A stretch of DNA of 64,000 bases from Isoptericola peretonis (GCA_023241745.1 JALQCY010000003.1:1-64000); one strand, 5' to 3'; shown: positions 26,328 through 35,381, counted from the first letter of the stretch. Program-made: numbers and translations. The notes: a model not told the origin generated them from the letters alone.

Positions 26328-28376
26328 GTGGACTTCACCTCGGCCTACGCCCACGGCTTCGCCCGCGTGGCGGCCTGCACCGTCACCGTCACCGTCGCCG
26401 ACCCGCGCGCGAACGCCGCCGCGATCCTCGCCGAGGCGCGCGCGTGCCACGACGACGGCGTCGCGGTCGCCGTCTTCCCCGAGCTGTGCGTGTCCGGGTA
26501 CGCGATCGACGACCTGCACCTCGCGGACACGCTGCTCGAGGCGACGTCCGACGCCCTGGCGACGATCGTCGAGGCCAGCGCGGGCCTGCGCCCGCTGCTC
26601 GTGGTCGGCGCCCCGCTCGAGGTGGGCAACCGGCTGCTGAACTGCGCGGTCGTCGTGCAGGGCGGCCGGGTGCTCGGCGTCGCGCCCAAGTCGTACCTGC
26701 CGACCTACCGCGAGTTCTACGAGAAGCGGTGGTTCGCCCCCGGCGACGACCGCCGCGGCGCCACCGTCACGCTGCCGTTCGCGGACGGGCCCGTGCCGTT
26801 CGGCCCCGACCTGATGTTCGCGGCCGACGACGTCGCGGGCCTGGTCGTGCACGTGGAGGTGTGCGAGGACCTGTGGGTGCCCGTGCCGCCGTCGGCGGAG
26901 GCCGCGCTGGCGGGCGCCACGGTGCTGCTCAACCTGTCGGCCAGCCCGATCACGGTGGCGCGGGCCGAGGACCGGCGGCTCATGGTGCGCTCGGCGTCGC
27001 ACCGCGGCCTCGCCGCCTACGCGTACGCGGCAGCCCAGGGCGAGTCGAGCACCGACCTGTCGTGGGACGGCCAGACGATGGTCTACGAGGTGGGCGACCT
27101 GCTCGCCGAGACCGAGCGCTTCCCGGACGGCGCGCGCCGGTCGGTGGCGGACGTCGACCTCGACCGGCTGCGCCAGGAGCGCCTGCGGATGGGGTCGTTC
27201 GACGACAACCGCCGTGCGCTGGGCTCGCGGGTCGAGGGGTTCCGCACCGTCGCCTGGACCGTCGACCCGCCGGCGGGCGACGTCGGCCTGCGCCGCAAGG
27301 TGGACCGGTTCCCGTTCGTGCCGGACGACCCGGAGCGCCTGGCCCAGGACTGCTACGAGGCGTACTCGATCCAGGTGTCGGGGCTGGAGCAGCGGCTCCG
27401 CTCGATCGGGCAGCCGAAGGTCGTCGTCGGCGTCTCCGGCGGCCTGGACTCGACGCACGCGCTGATCGTCGCGGCGCGGGCGATGGACCGGCTCGGTCGC
27501 CCACGCTCGGACATCCACGCGATCACGATGCCCGGCTTCGCGACGTCGTCGGAGACGAAGGACCGTGCCACCCGGCTCGCGACGTCCCTCGGCGTGCACT
27601 TCGAGGAGCTCGACATCCGGCCGGCCGCCGAGCAGATGCTGCGCGACCTGGGCCACCCGTTCGGGTCCGGCGAGAAGGTCTACGACGTCACGTTCGAGAA
27701 CGTGCAGGCCGGGCTGCGCACCGACTACCTGTTCCGCCTCGCGAACCACCGCGGCGGCATCGTGCTCGGCACCGGCGACCTGTCGGAGCTGGCGCTCGGC
27801 TGGTGCACCTACGGCGTCGGGGACCAGATGTCGCACTACGCCGTCAACACCGGCGTCCCCAAGACGCTCATCCAGCACCTCATCCGCTGGGTCGCGGACA
27901 CCGGCCGGTTCGACCCGGAGACGAACGACCTGCTGCGCGAGATCCTCGCCCAGGAGATCTCCCCCGAGCTCGTGCCCGCCGGCGAAGGCGAGGCCCCGCA
28001 GTCCACGGAGGCCATGGTGGGCCCGTACGCGCTCCAGGACTTCACCCTGTTCTGGACGCTGCGGCACGGGCTGCGGCCGTCCAAGATCGCGTTCCTCGCC
28101 TGGCACGCGTGGCGCGACCCCGACGTCGGCGAGTGGCCGCCGAACTTCCCGCACGACGAGCGCTCCGCCTACGACCTGGAGACCATCCGCACGTGGGAGG
28201 TCGTGTTCTTCCGCCGGTTCTTCTCGTCGCAGTTCAAGCGCTCCGCCATCCCCAACGGCCCCAAGGTCTCGGCGGGCGGCTCGCTCTCGCCCCGCGGGGA
28301 CTGGCGCATGCCGTCCGACGCGTCCGCGGCGGCCTGGCTGGCCGAGCTCGAGGCTAACGTGCCGACGACGGCGTGA
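26328..28376 (+). CDS. nadE: Glutamine-dependent NAD+ synthetase
   Basis: A 682-residue two-domain enzyme that makes NAD+ from nicotinic acid adenine dinucleotide, ATP and glutamine. The N-terminal nitrilase-like glutaminase domain has its triad at Glu52 (FPELCVSGY), Lys121 (APKSYLP) and Cys179 (VEVCEDLW). The C-terminal synthetase has the ATP-binding P-loop GVSGGLDSTHAL and the later GTGDLSELALGW motif. Length and architecture match the mycobacterial enzyme (about 680 residues). The GTG at 26328 is set by the -10 element 6 bases upstream. It ends one base before the convergent phosphatase gene. Confidence 0.96.
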   Translation: MDFTSAYAHGFARVAACTVTVTVADPRANAAAILAEARACHDDGVAVAVFPELCVSGYAIDDLHLADTLLEATSDALATIVEASAGLRPLLVVGAPLEVGNRLLNCAVVVQGGRVLGVAPKSYLPTYREFYEKRWFAPGDDRRGATVTLPFADGPVPFGPDLMFAADDVAGLVVHVEVCEDLWVPVPPSAEAALAGATVLLNLSASPITVARAEDRRLMVRSASHRGLAAYAYAAAQGESSTDLSWDGQTMVYEVGDLLAETERFPDGARRSVADVDLDRLRQERLRMGSFDDNRRALGSRVEGFRTVAWTVDPPAGDVGLRRKVDRFPFVPDDPERLAQDCYEAYSIQVSGLEQRLRSIGQPKVVVGVSGGLDSTHALIVAARAMDRLGRPRSDIHAITMPGFATSSETKDRATRLATSLGVHFEELDIRPAAEQMLRDLGHPFGSGEKVYDVTFENVQAGLRTDYLFRLANHRGGIVLGTGDLSELALGWCTYGVGDQMSHYAVNTGVPKTLIQHLIRWVADTGRFDPETNDLLREILAQEISPELVPAGEGEAPQSTEAMVGPYALQDFTLFWTLRHGLRPSKIAFLAWHAWRDPDVGEWPPNFPHDERSAYDLETIRTWEVVFFRRFFSSQFKRSAIPNGPKVSAGGSLSPRGDWRMPSDASAAAWLAELEANVPTTA

Positions 28377-28377
28377 G

Positions 28378-28965
28378 TCAGGGGCGCGTGACCGGGCCGA
28401 AGCCGGTCCAGCGCAGCTCGGGCGGCAGGTGGCCCAGGTCGTTGTACGCCACCAGCGTCACGCTGCGGTCGTCGCGGTACTCGAGGGTGGTGAGCCCGGC
28501 GTTCGCGGAGGGCAGGCCGAGCCAGCCCTCCGGGGGAGCGCCGAGGGCGTCGCGCACCAGCCAGGCGACCTGGAACGCGTGGGTGACCAGCACCTCGTGG
28601 GTCTCGACGTCGGCGGCCCGCGCGAACCGGGTGGTGAGCGCGGCCGCGAGCCGCTCGCCCTCGGCCGCCTCGCTCGTGTCGTAGCCGTCGAAGAACCCGG
28701 CCCACGCGGCCGGCACGGGGCGGGGCACATGGGGGACGTGGTCGATCGCCTCGGCGGCCGGGACCACGCGGGCGCCCGGCAGCTGCGCCCCCACGACCTC
28801 CGCGGTCCGCACCGCGCGCGGGAGCGGCGAGTGCCAGACGACGTCGACCGGCACCGCGGCGAGGCGCCGCCCGGCCAGCTCCGCCTGCCGCTCCCCCTCC
28901 TCGGTCAGCTCGCCGAACGGGTCCGCCGCGCCGTGGCGCAGCACGTGGAGGTGTCGGGTCGGCAT
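28378..28965 (-). CDS. Histidine phosphatase family protein
   Basis: A 195-residue phosphoglycerate-mutase-like phosphatase. LHVLRHGAAD (His near residue 11) is the catalytic RHG motif, SPLPRAVRTAEVV follows the usual pattern, and VLVTHAFQVAWLV supplies the second histidine. The substrate is unknown. The ATG at 28965 has TACCGT 6 bases upstream (plus 28972-28977), another leaderless arrangement. It converges on nadE and diverges from the amidohydrolase gene. Confidence 0.9.
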   Translation of the reverse strand: MPTRHLHVLRHGAADPFGELTEEGERQAELAGRRLAAVPVDVVWHSPLPRAVRTAEVVGAQLPGARVVPAAEAIDHVPHVPRPVPAAWAGFFDGYDTSEAAEGERLAAALTTRFARAADVETHEVLVTHAFQVAWLVRDALGAPPEGWLGLPSANAGLTTLEYRDDRSVTLVAYNDLGHLPPELRWTGFGPVTRP

Positions 28966-28971
28966 GCGCCG

Positions 28972-28996
28972 ACGGTAGCCGCCGCGGTGCCAGGAT
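28972..28996. promoter_or_regulatory. Divergent leaderless promoters (phosphatase / amidohydrolase)
   Basis: The 38-bp gap between the starts at 28965 (minus) and 29004 (plus) holds minus-strand TACCGT (28972-28977, 6 bases from its ATG) and plus-strand CAGGAT (28991-28996, 7 bases from its ATG), so the two -35 regions would overlap the opposing promoter. Confidence 0.4.
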
Positions 28997-29003
28997 GGGG
29001 CGC

Positions 29004-30257
29004 ATGACCGCGCCCCTGAGCACCACCCGTTCCTCCGTCGCGATCACCGGCGGCTACGTCGTCCCGGTGGACGGCCTGCCGGTCGAGAGCGGCACCGTCC
29101 TCGTGCTCGACGGCGTCATCGCCGCCGTCGGGCCCGACGTCGAGGTCCCCGACGGCGTGCGCACCGTCGACGCGACCGGCCGGTGGGTGCTGCCGGGCTT
29201 CGTCGAGTCGCACGGGCACGTGGGCGTGCACGAGGAGGCCGAGGGCTGGGCCGGCGACGACACCAACGAGAAGACGGGGCCGGACGGCGCGCACCTGCGC
29301 GCGCTCGACGCCGTCAACATCGAGGACGAGGGCTTCCGCGACGCCCTCGCCGGCGGGGTCACGTCCGTGGTCGTGAAGCCCGGCTCCGCGAACCCGATCG
29401 GCGGCCAGACGGTCGCGCTCAAGACCTGGGGCGGGCGCACCGTCGACGAGCAGGTGATCAGCGACGCCGTGTCCGTGAAGTCGGCGCTCGGCGAGAACCC
29501 CAAGCGCGTGTACGGCGAGCAGAAGAAGCAGCCGTCCACCCGGCTCGGCGTCGCCGCCGTCATCCGGCAGGCGTTCCTGGACGCCCAGCACTACGCCGCG
29601 CAGCGCGACGCCGCCGAGGCCGAGGGCAAGCCGTTCGCCCGCGACCTCGGCAAGGAGACGCTCACCCGGGTGCTCGCCGGCGAGCTCGCCTGGGACCAGC
29701 ACACGCACCGCGCCGACGACATCGCGACCGCCCTGCGCCTGGCCGACGAGTTCGGCTACCGGCTCGTGGTCAACCACGGCACGGACGGCGCGGCGATCGC
29801 GGACGTGCTCGCCGAGCGCGACGTCCCCGTCATCTACGGGCCGATGCTCACGTCGCGCTCCAAGGTGGAGCTGCGCGACCGCGACATCGCCAACCTGGCC
29901 CGACTCGCGGACGCCGGAGTGCGGGTCGCGATCACCACCGACCACCCCGTGGTGCCGATCAACTTCCTCGTGCACCAGGCGTCGTTCGCGGTGAAGGAGG
30001 GCCTGGACCCGCAGGTGGCGCTCGAGGCGCTCACGGTGAACCCGGCGTCGTTCCTCGGCCTCGACGACCGGGTGGGCGCGCTGGCGCCCGGGCTCGACGG
30101 CGACGTCGTCGTGTGGTCCGGCGACCCGCTGGACGTCGGCTCGCGCGCCGAGCAGGTCTTCGTCACCGGCACCGAGGTCTACACCTGGGACCGGGCGGCC
30201 GACGGCGGGCGCGGCGCGGGCCGCGTCCGCGAGCGGTCCGAACGCTTCGCCGGCTGA
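29004..30257 (+). CDS. Amidohydrolase family protein (imidazolonepropionase-like)
   Basis: A 417-residue metal-dependent hydrolase. The fold is indicated by GTVLVLDGVIAAVGP, the metal motif ESHGHVG (about residues 66-72), later histidines in QHTHRADD and VVNHGTDG, the Asp in TTDHPVVP, and the closing VGALAPGLDGDVVVWSGDPLD. Such enzymes hydrolyse cyclic amides or peptide-like bonds; the natural substrate is unknown. The ATG at 29004 has CAGGAT 7 bases upstream. It converges on the penicillin-binding protein gene. Confidence 0.9.
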   Translation: MTAPLSTTRSSVAITGGYVVPVDGLPVESGTVLVLDGVIAAVGPDVEVPDGVRTVDATGRWVLPGFVESHGHVGVHEEAEGWAGDDTNEKTGPDGAHLRALDAVNIEDEGFRDALAGGVTSVVVKPGSANPIGGQTVALKTWGGRTVDEQVISDAVSVKSALGENPKRVYGEQKKQPSTRLGVAAVIRQAFLDAQHYAAQRDAAEAEGKPFARDLGKETLTRVLAGELAWDQHTHRADDIATALRLADEFGYRLVVNHGTDGAAIADVLAERDVPVIYGPMLTSRSKVELRDRDIANLARLADAGVRVAITTDHPVVPINFLVHQASFAVKEGLDPQVALEALTVNPASFLGLDDRVGALAPGLDGDVVVWSGDPLDVGSRAEQVFVTGTEVYTWDRAADGGRGAGRVRERSERFAG

Positions 30258-30273
30258 CGGCTCACAGGCCGTC
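30256..30273. terminator. Weak hairpin between convergent genes
   Basis: GACGGC (30256-30261) and GCCGTC (30268-30273) form a 6-bp stem spanning the stops of the convergent amidohydrolase and penicillin-binding protein genes. A short stem; function uncertain. Confidence 0.3.
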
Positions 30274-32256
30274 CAGGAAGTCCTCCATCAGCGGGCCGGC
30301 GGTGTCCGACCCGCGGTGACCGTCCTCGACGAAGACCGCCACGGCGAGGTCGTCGGTGATCGCGAGCATCCACACGTGCTGCTTCGACCCGTCGCCGTAC
30401 TGCGCCGTCCCCGTCTTGGCGCCCACGATGCCGGGCACGTCCTGCAGCATGTCGGCGCTGCCCTCGGTCACCACGCCGTGCATGAGCTCGCGCAGCACCT
30501 GGGCCTCGCCGTCCGTGACACCGGGCGTCGCGGGCTCCTCCGCGTCGGCGTCGTCCTCGTCGCGCACCAGCACGGGCTGCACCCGATGGCCGGCCGCGGC
30601 GCTCGCGGCGACGGTCGCCATGCCGAGCGGGGAGGCCTGCACCTTGGCCTGCCCGATCATCGACGCCGCATGCTCGGTGCCGCTCGCTTCGGCGGGCACG
30701 GCACCGAGGAACGCCGGCACGCCCATCGACGCCGACGCCGCCTTCTCGTCGAGCAGGCCCAGGTCGGACGCCGCCGTCGCCAGGTCCGCCTGGGCGACCT
30801 TGTCGCGCTGCGCGATCATCGCCGTGTTGCACGAGTGCGCGAACGCGGTGCGCAGCGGGACGTCGCCGAGGGCCGACGACGGGTAGCCGGGCACGTTGCC
30901 GAACGTGCGCCCGTCCACGGTGATCTTGTCGGTGCAGGCCACCGCGCTGTCCGGGGTGAGGCCCGCGCGCTGCATCGCCAGCGCGTCCACCACCTTGAAC
31001 GTCGACCCCGGCGGGTACTGGCCGAGCGTCGCGGTGGACCATCCCTCGCTGCCGGGGCCGCTCGCCGCGGCGAGCACGGCGCCGTCCGACGGGCGGACCG
31101 CGACGATCGCGCTCGCGGGGTTTACCTCCTCGAGCACCTTCTCGGCGCGCTTCTGCAGCTTCTGGTCGAGGGTGGTGGCGACGGGGGTCCCGTCCACCGC
31201 GTCCACGCGGTACAGCTCGCGCGCCTCCTCGTCCTCGTCCTCGTCCTCGGCGGGCGTGCCGTCCAGCCGGACCTCGGACCCACCGGCGGGCACCACCGTC
31301 ACGACGACGCCCGGCGAGCCCGTGAGCTGGTCGTCGTAGGAGCGCTGCATCCCGCCCAGCCCCACGACGTCGCCCGCCTGCACGGCGCCCTCGGACTCGT
31401 CGACGATCTCCTTCGTGGCCTCCCCGACCCGGCCCAGGATCGGCTCGGCGAAGTCGCTCGTGGGCCCGAGCTCCAGCGAGTCCTCGATCGCGCGGACCCC
31501 GATGATCTCCTGGGCCTCCTCGACCGTGAAGTCCACGCCCGAGTTCTTCTGGCGGATCGTGATCGCCTCCACGAAGGCCTTGTCCCCCGCCTCCTGGACG
31601 TGGGCGAAGAACTCGTTCGGCTCCAGGCCGACCAGCTGGGCGAGGTCGCGCGCCGCGGACTCCTCGCCGAGGCCCTCGACCGTGGTCTTGTCGACGCCGA
31701 TGTGCCAGACGCCGCGCTCCGTGACCATCGGCTCGTCGGCGCCGTCGAGGATGTCGCCCCGGTCGGCGTCGAGCGTGGTGACCTCGAGGCGCTCGCCCGG
31801 CGCCAGGTCGGGCACCAGCACGTCCGGGCTCCACACGGTGCGCCAGGTGCCGTCGCCGTCGTCGTCCTCCGGCGTCTCGTAGGCCAGCCGGGCCGTGGTG
31901 GAGTAGGCCCACTCGTGGTCGCGCCCCAGCGGCCACGACCAGTCCAGCGTGACGGCGGCCGACGTCGCCCCGTCCTTCGTGACCGGCTCGCCCACCTCGG
32001 CCACGGCCACGGTGCGCTCGCGCTCGCCGGCCGCGTCGACCAGCGGGTCGAGCACCTGCGCGAGCTGTGTCTGCACGTCCACCGAGCCCGGCGCCTGCAG
32101 CGGCAGGTCGGCCACGTCGCCGGCACGCAGCGCGTCCGCGAGGGCCGCGGCGGCGTCGTCGGCGGGCGGGACGTCGGGGCCCGAGCAGGCCACCAACGGC
32201 AGGGTCAGGGCGGGCACGATGACGGCGGCGAGGGCGAGGCGGGAGCGGCGGCGCAC
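30262..32256 (-). CDS. Class B penicillin-binding lipoprotein with MecA-type N-terminus
   Basis: A 664-residue peptidoglycan transpeptidase. A lipobox LVAC near residue 22 marks it as a lipoprotein. An NTF2-like MecA_N domain (about residues 30-140) and a dimerisation domain precede the transpeptidase. Active-site motifs are STFK (Ser418, Lys421), SCN in FAHSCNTA, and KTGT near the C-terminus. An Asp/Glu-rich loop (EDEDEDEEARE) lies near residue 335. The start GTG at 32256 follows GATAAT by 9 bases. Like other MecA_N proteins it could be a low-affinity transpeptidase, which is inference. It is divergent from a D,D-carboxypeptidase. Confidence 0.9.
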   Translation of the reverse strand: MRRRSRLALAAVIVPALTLPLVACSGPDVPPADDAAAALADALRAGDVADLPLQAPGSVDVQTQLAQVLDPLVDAAGERERTVAVAEVGEPVTKDGATSAAVTLDWSWPLGRDHEWAYSTTARLAYETPEDDDGDGTWRTVWSPDVLVPDLAPGERLEVTTLDADRGDILDGADEPMVTERGVWHIGVDKTTVEGLGEESAARDLAQLVGLEPNEFFAHVQEAGDKAFVEAITIRQKNSGVDFTVEEAQEIIGVRAIEDSLELGPTSDFAEPILGRVGEATKEIVDESEGAVQAGDVVGLGGMQRSYDDQLTGSPGVVVTVVPAGGSEVRLDGTPAEDEDEDEEARELYRVDAVDGTPVATTLDQKLQKRAEKVLEEVNPASAIVAVRPSDGAVLAAASGPGSEGWSTATLGQYPPGSTFKVVDALAMQRAGLTPDSAVACTDKITVDGRTFGNVPGYPSSALGDVPLRTAFAHSCNTAMIAQRDKVAQADLATAASDLGLLDEKAASASMGVPAFLGAVPAEASGTEHAASMIGQAKVQASPLGMATVAASAAAGHRVQPVLVRDEDDADAEEPATPGVTDGEAQVLRELMHGVVTEGSADMLQDVPGIVGAKTGTAQYGDGSKQHVWMLAITDDLAVAVFVEDGHRGSDTAGPLMEDFLDGL

Positions 32257-32265
32257 CTTGGCGAG

Positions 32266-32287
32266 ATTATCGGCTCCCTGGCAGTCT
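32266..32287. promoter_or_regulatory. Divergent promoters of PBP and D,D-carboxypeptidase
   Basis: In the 38-bp gap, minus-strand GATAAT (32266-32271) lies 9 bases before the PBP GTG and plus-strand CAGTCT (32282-32287) lies 7 bases before the carboxypeptidase ATG. Confidence 0.4.
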
Positions 32288-32294
32288 GGGCGGC

Positions 32295-33050
32295 ATGTCC
32301 CCCCGTGTCTCGGTAACGGTGCTGCATAGATTTTGTGGTGCCGTCGCGGTCGCCGCCCTGACGGTCGCCGCGACCGTCGTGCCGAGCGCCGCCGCGAGCG
32401 CCGCGTTCCCCGACCCACGACCGGGCGGCGACGCGTTCCTGAGCCGGCCGTGGGCGCCGACGTTCGACCCGGCGGACCCGATGGTGCTGGTGAACAAGGC
32501 GCACCCCGTCTCCCCGGCGGGCTGGGCCCCCGACGACCTCGTGCGTCCCGACGTCCCGGCCCTCGGCGGGCACGACCGCCTGCGCCCGGACGCCGCGCGG
32601 GCCCTCGAACGGCTGGCGGCCGACGCGCGGGAGGCGACCGGTCGCGAGCTCGTGCTGGCCTCCGGCTACCGCTCCGCCGACTATCAGCGCGACCTGTACG
32701 CGCGCTACGTGGACAGCCACGGCCGCCGGGCAGCGGACACCTTCTCCGCACGCCCCGGCTACTCGGAGCACCAGACCGGGCTCGCCGCCGACGTCGCCGA
32801 GGCCGGCACCCCGTTCACCGGGTTCGGGCGCACCGAGACGGGTCGCTGGGTGGCCGCCCACGCGTGGCGCTACGGGTTCGTCGTGCGGTACCCGCAGGGC
32901 GCGCAGGACGTCACCGGGTACTCCCCGGAGCCGTGGCACCTGCGCTACACGGGGAAGGGTCTGACCACCCGCATGCACCTGGCCGGCCTGGTCACCCTGG
33001 AGGAGGCCTTCGGCGCCGGCCCAGCCCCCGACTACGCGCCGGCCGGCTGA
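32295..33050 (+). CDS. Secreted M15 D-alanyl-D-alanine carboxypeptidase (VanY-like)
   Basis: A 251-residue exported zinc peptidase that trims D-Ala from peptidoglycan stem peptides. The signal peptide covers about residues 1-37. The catalytic domain has LASGYRSADYQRDLY, the zinc motif YSEHQTGLAAD (SxHxxGxAxD, about 158-167), and EPWHLRY with the catalytic Glu and third zinc histidine. The partner across the divergent promoter is a penicillin-binding protein, so both may respond together to cell-wall conditions. Confidence 0.93.
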   Translation: MSPRVSVTVLHRFCGAVAVAALTVAATVVPSAAASAAFPDPRPGGDAFLSRPWAPTFDPADPMVLVNKAHPVSPAGWAPDDLVRPDVPALGGHDRLRPDAARALERLAADAREATGRELVLASGYRSADYQRDLYARYVDSHGRRAADTFSARPGYSEHQTGLAADVAEAGTPFTGFGRTETGRWVAAHAWRYGFVVRYPQGAQDVTGYSPEPWHLRYTGKGLTTRMHLAGLVTLEEAFGAGPAPDYAPAG

Positions 33051-33054
33051 GCGG

Positions 33055-33077
33055 CCGGGAGGCTGACTCCCTCCCGG
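33055..33077. terminator. Bidirectional terminator
   Basis: CCGGGAGG (33055-33062) and CCTCCCGG (33070-33077) form a hairpin with a 7-base loop between the convergent carboxypeptidase and aminotransferase genes. Confidence 0.65.
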
Positions 33078-33084
33078 CGGCCGG

Positions 33085-34290
33085 TCAGCCGGCGAGGGCC
33101 CGGCCGAGGCGCTCGACCGCCTCGGTGAGCACCGCGGACGACGTGGCCAGGTTGAGCCGCAGCCACCCTGCCCCGCCGCTCCCGAAGCGGGTGCCGTCCT
33201 CCAGCGCCAGGCGCCCGCGCTGCAGCACGAAGCCGTGCGCCGCGGCCGCGGGCACCCCGCCGGGCAGCGCGGCCCGCAGGTCGAGCCACGCCAGGTACGT
33301 GGCCTTCCCGGGCTGCAGCCGCACCGCCGGGGCGTGGGTGGCGAGCAACGTCCGGGCGAGGTCCCGGTTCCGGTGGACACCGGCGAGCACCGCGTCGAGC
33401 CATGGGCCGCCCTCGCGGTAGGCGGCCGCGTGGGCGAGCACCGCGAGGTGGTTGACGGCGTGCCCCGCCTCCTCGGGGATGCGGCGCAGGTCGTCGGCGG
33501 CTCCCGGCCCCGCGAGCGCGACGGCGGCGCGCAGGCCGGCGAGGTGGAACGCCTTCGACGCCGAGTGGACGGCGATCGCCCGCTCGGCCCCCGCGACCGA
33601 CAGGAGCGGGACGAAGCCGGGGGCCCCGGGGTCGAGGCGCTCGAACGTGAGCGGGGCGTGGATCTCGTCCGCGACGACGCGCACCCCGTACCGGTCCGCG
33701 AGCGCCAGCACAGCCTCGAGCTCGGCCCGGGTGTGCACCGTGCCCGTGGGGTTGTGCGGGTTGCACAGCAGCAGGACGGCGCGCCGGCCCGAACCGGGCC
33801 CGGTGCCGTGGGCGGCGGCGCCCGTCGCGCGGGCGAAGGCGGCCTCGAGGGTGTCGAGGTCGAGCCGCAGGTCGGGCGTGAGCGGCGCCTCCACCACCTG
33901 GCGCCCCTCGTTCGCCGGGAAGCCGTAGAAGGGCGGGTACACGGGCGGGGTCACGACGACGGCGTCGCCCGGCCCGGTGAGCACCCGCAGCACCTCGGTG
34001 ACGGCGACCATGACGTCGGGCAGCGTGCGGCTGGAGGCGACCTCCGGGGCCCAGCCCCACCGCTGCCGGGCGAACGGCGCGAGGGCCTCCGCGTACGCGG
34101 TGCCGACGTCGTACCCCGTGTCACCGATCTCGAGGGCGCGGCGCACGGCGTCCACCACGACCGGCGCGACGGGGGTGTCCATCTCGGCGACGAACAGCGG
34201 CAGCACGTCCGGCGGGTAGGCGAGCCACTTGACGGACGTGCGGCGGCGCAGGTCGGCGAGGGTCAGCTGCTCCAAGGGGTTCTCGGTCAC
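33085..34290 (-). CDS. MalY/PatB-type PLP-dependent aminotransferase/C-S lyase
   Basis: A 401-residue fold-type I PLP enzyme. Family marks are VKWLAYPPDVLPLFVAEMD at the N-terminus, NPHNPTG, VADEIHAPL (Asp holding the PLP nitrogen) and SASKAFHLAGL with the PLP lysine. MalY/PatB relatives act as cystathionine beta-lyases, and a C-S lyase role is the best guess. The GTG start has TAGACC (plus 34297-34302) 6 bases upstream. Single gene. Confidence 0.9.
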   Translation of the reverse strand: MTENPLEQLTLADLRRRTSVKWLAYPPDVLPLFVAEMDTPVAPVVVDAVRRALEIGDTGYDVGTAYAEALAPFARQRWGWAPEVASSRTLPDVMVAVTEVLRVLTGPGDAVVVTPPVYPPFYGFPANEGRQVVEAPLTPDLRLDLDTLEAAFARATGAAAHGTGPGSGRRAVLLLCNPHNPTGTVHTRAELEAVLALADRYGVRVVADEIHAPLTFERLDPGAPGFVPLLSVAGAERAIAVHSASKAFHLAGLRAAVALAGPGAADDLRRIPEEAGHAVNHLAVLAHAAAYREGGPWLDAVLAGVHRNRDLARTLLATHAPAVRLQPGKATYLAWLDLRAALPGGVPAAAAHGFVLQRGRLALEDGTRFGSGGAGWLRLNLATSSAVLTEAVERLGRALAG

Positions 34291-34338
34291 GGTCCCGGTC
34301 TACCAGGTGTCCCGGCCCTGACGTCGCGGCAGACGCGA

Positions 34339-34379
34339 CGATCCCCCCGCGTCGCCCGGAGGGGGACGCGGAGGGATCG
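34339..34379. terminator. Terminator of the hypothetical gene at 34393-35100
   Basis: Bases 34339-34353 and 34365-34379 form a 15-bp stem with one mismatch and an 11-base loop, just after the minus-strand stop at 34393. Confidence 0.65.
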
Positions 34380-34392
34380 CTCGTTGCCGTGC

Positions 34393-35100
34393 TCAGCCGG
34401 CGGCGGCCGCCGGCTTCACGACCGGCGCCCACTCGTCCGGGACGAGCTCGGGGCGGTCGTCGTCGGTGCGGCCCGCCCAGCGGCGGGCGTCCTCGATGGT
34501 CGCGCCGAGGAGGCCGCGCAGTCGGGCGTCGACGTCCGGCACGAACGCCTCGCTGATGCCCTGCACGGCGGTGGACACGACCGACGGCGCGGCGTCGCGC
34601 ACGAACCGCTTGGGCCGCACGCGCGTGCCCTCGCAGAACCGGTAGGCCCACTCGGCCGTCTTCGGCGACGCGGCGAGGGCGTCGGCGCTCGCCGGGTCGA
34701 GGGTGCCCTCGGGGCGCCCGTCGAGGACGTCGAGCATCCGCTCCGCGCCGATGATCGCCACGGCCAGCGTCTGCTGCCGGTCCGCGGGCGCCACCGGCAG
34801 GGCGGTCTGCGCCGCGCGCAGCGCGATCCGCACGTCCCACCGCGCGTCGGAGCTCGTGAGCCCGATGACGGACGGGATGAGCGGCGCGAGCTGCGGCCGG
34901 TTCGCGTCGGAGGTCAGGTCGTTCACGGCGCGCGCCAGCATCGCCAGCAGCGGGTGCGTGCACTGCGGATGGTCGCTCCAGCGCTCCCCGGCCAGGAACG
35001 ACGCGAGCTCCATGAAGCACGCACCCTTCTTGGGGTTGCGGTGCTTGCCACGCCCGAGCATCGGTAGCGCGTCGAAGGCGCCTGCAACAGATCCAGCCAC
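34393..35100 (-). CDS. Conserved hypothetical protein (actinobacterial)
   Basis: A 235-residue soluble, largely helical protein with no recognised enzyme motif. The N-terminal third is the most distinctive: GRGKHRNPKKGACFMELASFLAGERWSDHP followed by QCTHPLLAMLARAVND, with two cysteines and three histidines that could bind metal. I have seen this pattern in other actinobacterial proteins without a known function. The GTG at 35100 has GGGGGTGG upstream. The gene is single, ends in its own terminator, and is divergent from the small gene at 35382. Confidence 0.75.
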   Translation of the reverse strand: MAGSVAGAFDALPMLGRGKHRNPKKGACFMELASFLAGERWSDHPQCTHPLLAMLARAVNDLTSDANRPQLAPLIPSVIGLTSSDARWDVRIALRAAQTALPVAPADRQQTLAVAIIGAERMLDVLDGRPEGTLDPASADALAASPKTAEWAYRFCEGTRVRPKRFVRDAAPSVVSTAVQGISEAFVPDVDARLRGLLGATIEDARRWAGRTDDDRPELVPDEWAPVVKPAAAAG

Positions 35101-35381
35101 GAGTCCACCCCCGTATCGGTCCGGTCCCCCCAGTGTGCGACCGCTGTGACCTCCGTCGCAACGGCTGGCGCGGGCGAACGCCGCCCGACGGCGGTCCCGG
35201 CGGGGTGCCACCCCCTACCTCAGACCGGTCCGAGGCCTGGTCGGGCCCGGTCTGAGGTACCCGGACCGCCGAAGACGGGGCAGTTGCCCGATCCGCGGGC
35301 GGGGGCCTCAGGACGAGCGTGGGCACCACGAGATCGACGAGGGACGAGGCCGGGAGACCCGGCCGGCGAGGGGACGAGGAC
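35101..35381. other. Divergent intergenic region
   Basis: This 281-base region, the longest gap in the window, holds the 13-bp inverted repeat at 35216-35259, a possible minus-strand -10 (GATACG near 35112-35117) for the hypothetical gene, and GTG 35319 as an alternative start of the small gene. No further gene is supported. Confidence 0.5.
35216..35259. repeat. 13-bp perfect inverted repeat
   Basis: Bases 35216-35228 and 35247-35259 are perfect reverse complements (ends TACCTCAGACCGG) around an 18-base GC-rich spacer, in the 281-bp divergent gap between the hypothetical gene and the small gene before the LuxR regulator. It may be an operator for a dimeric regulator or a transcribed hairpin. 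Confidence 0.6.
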
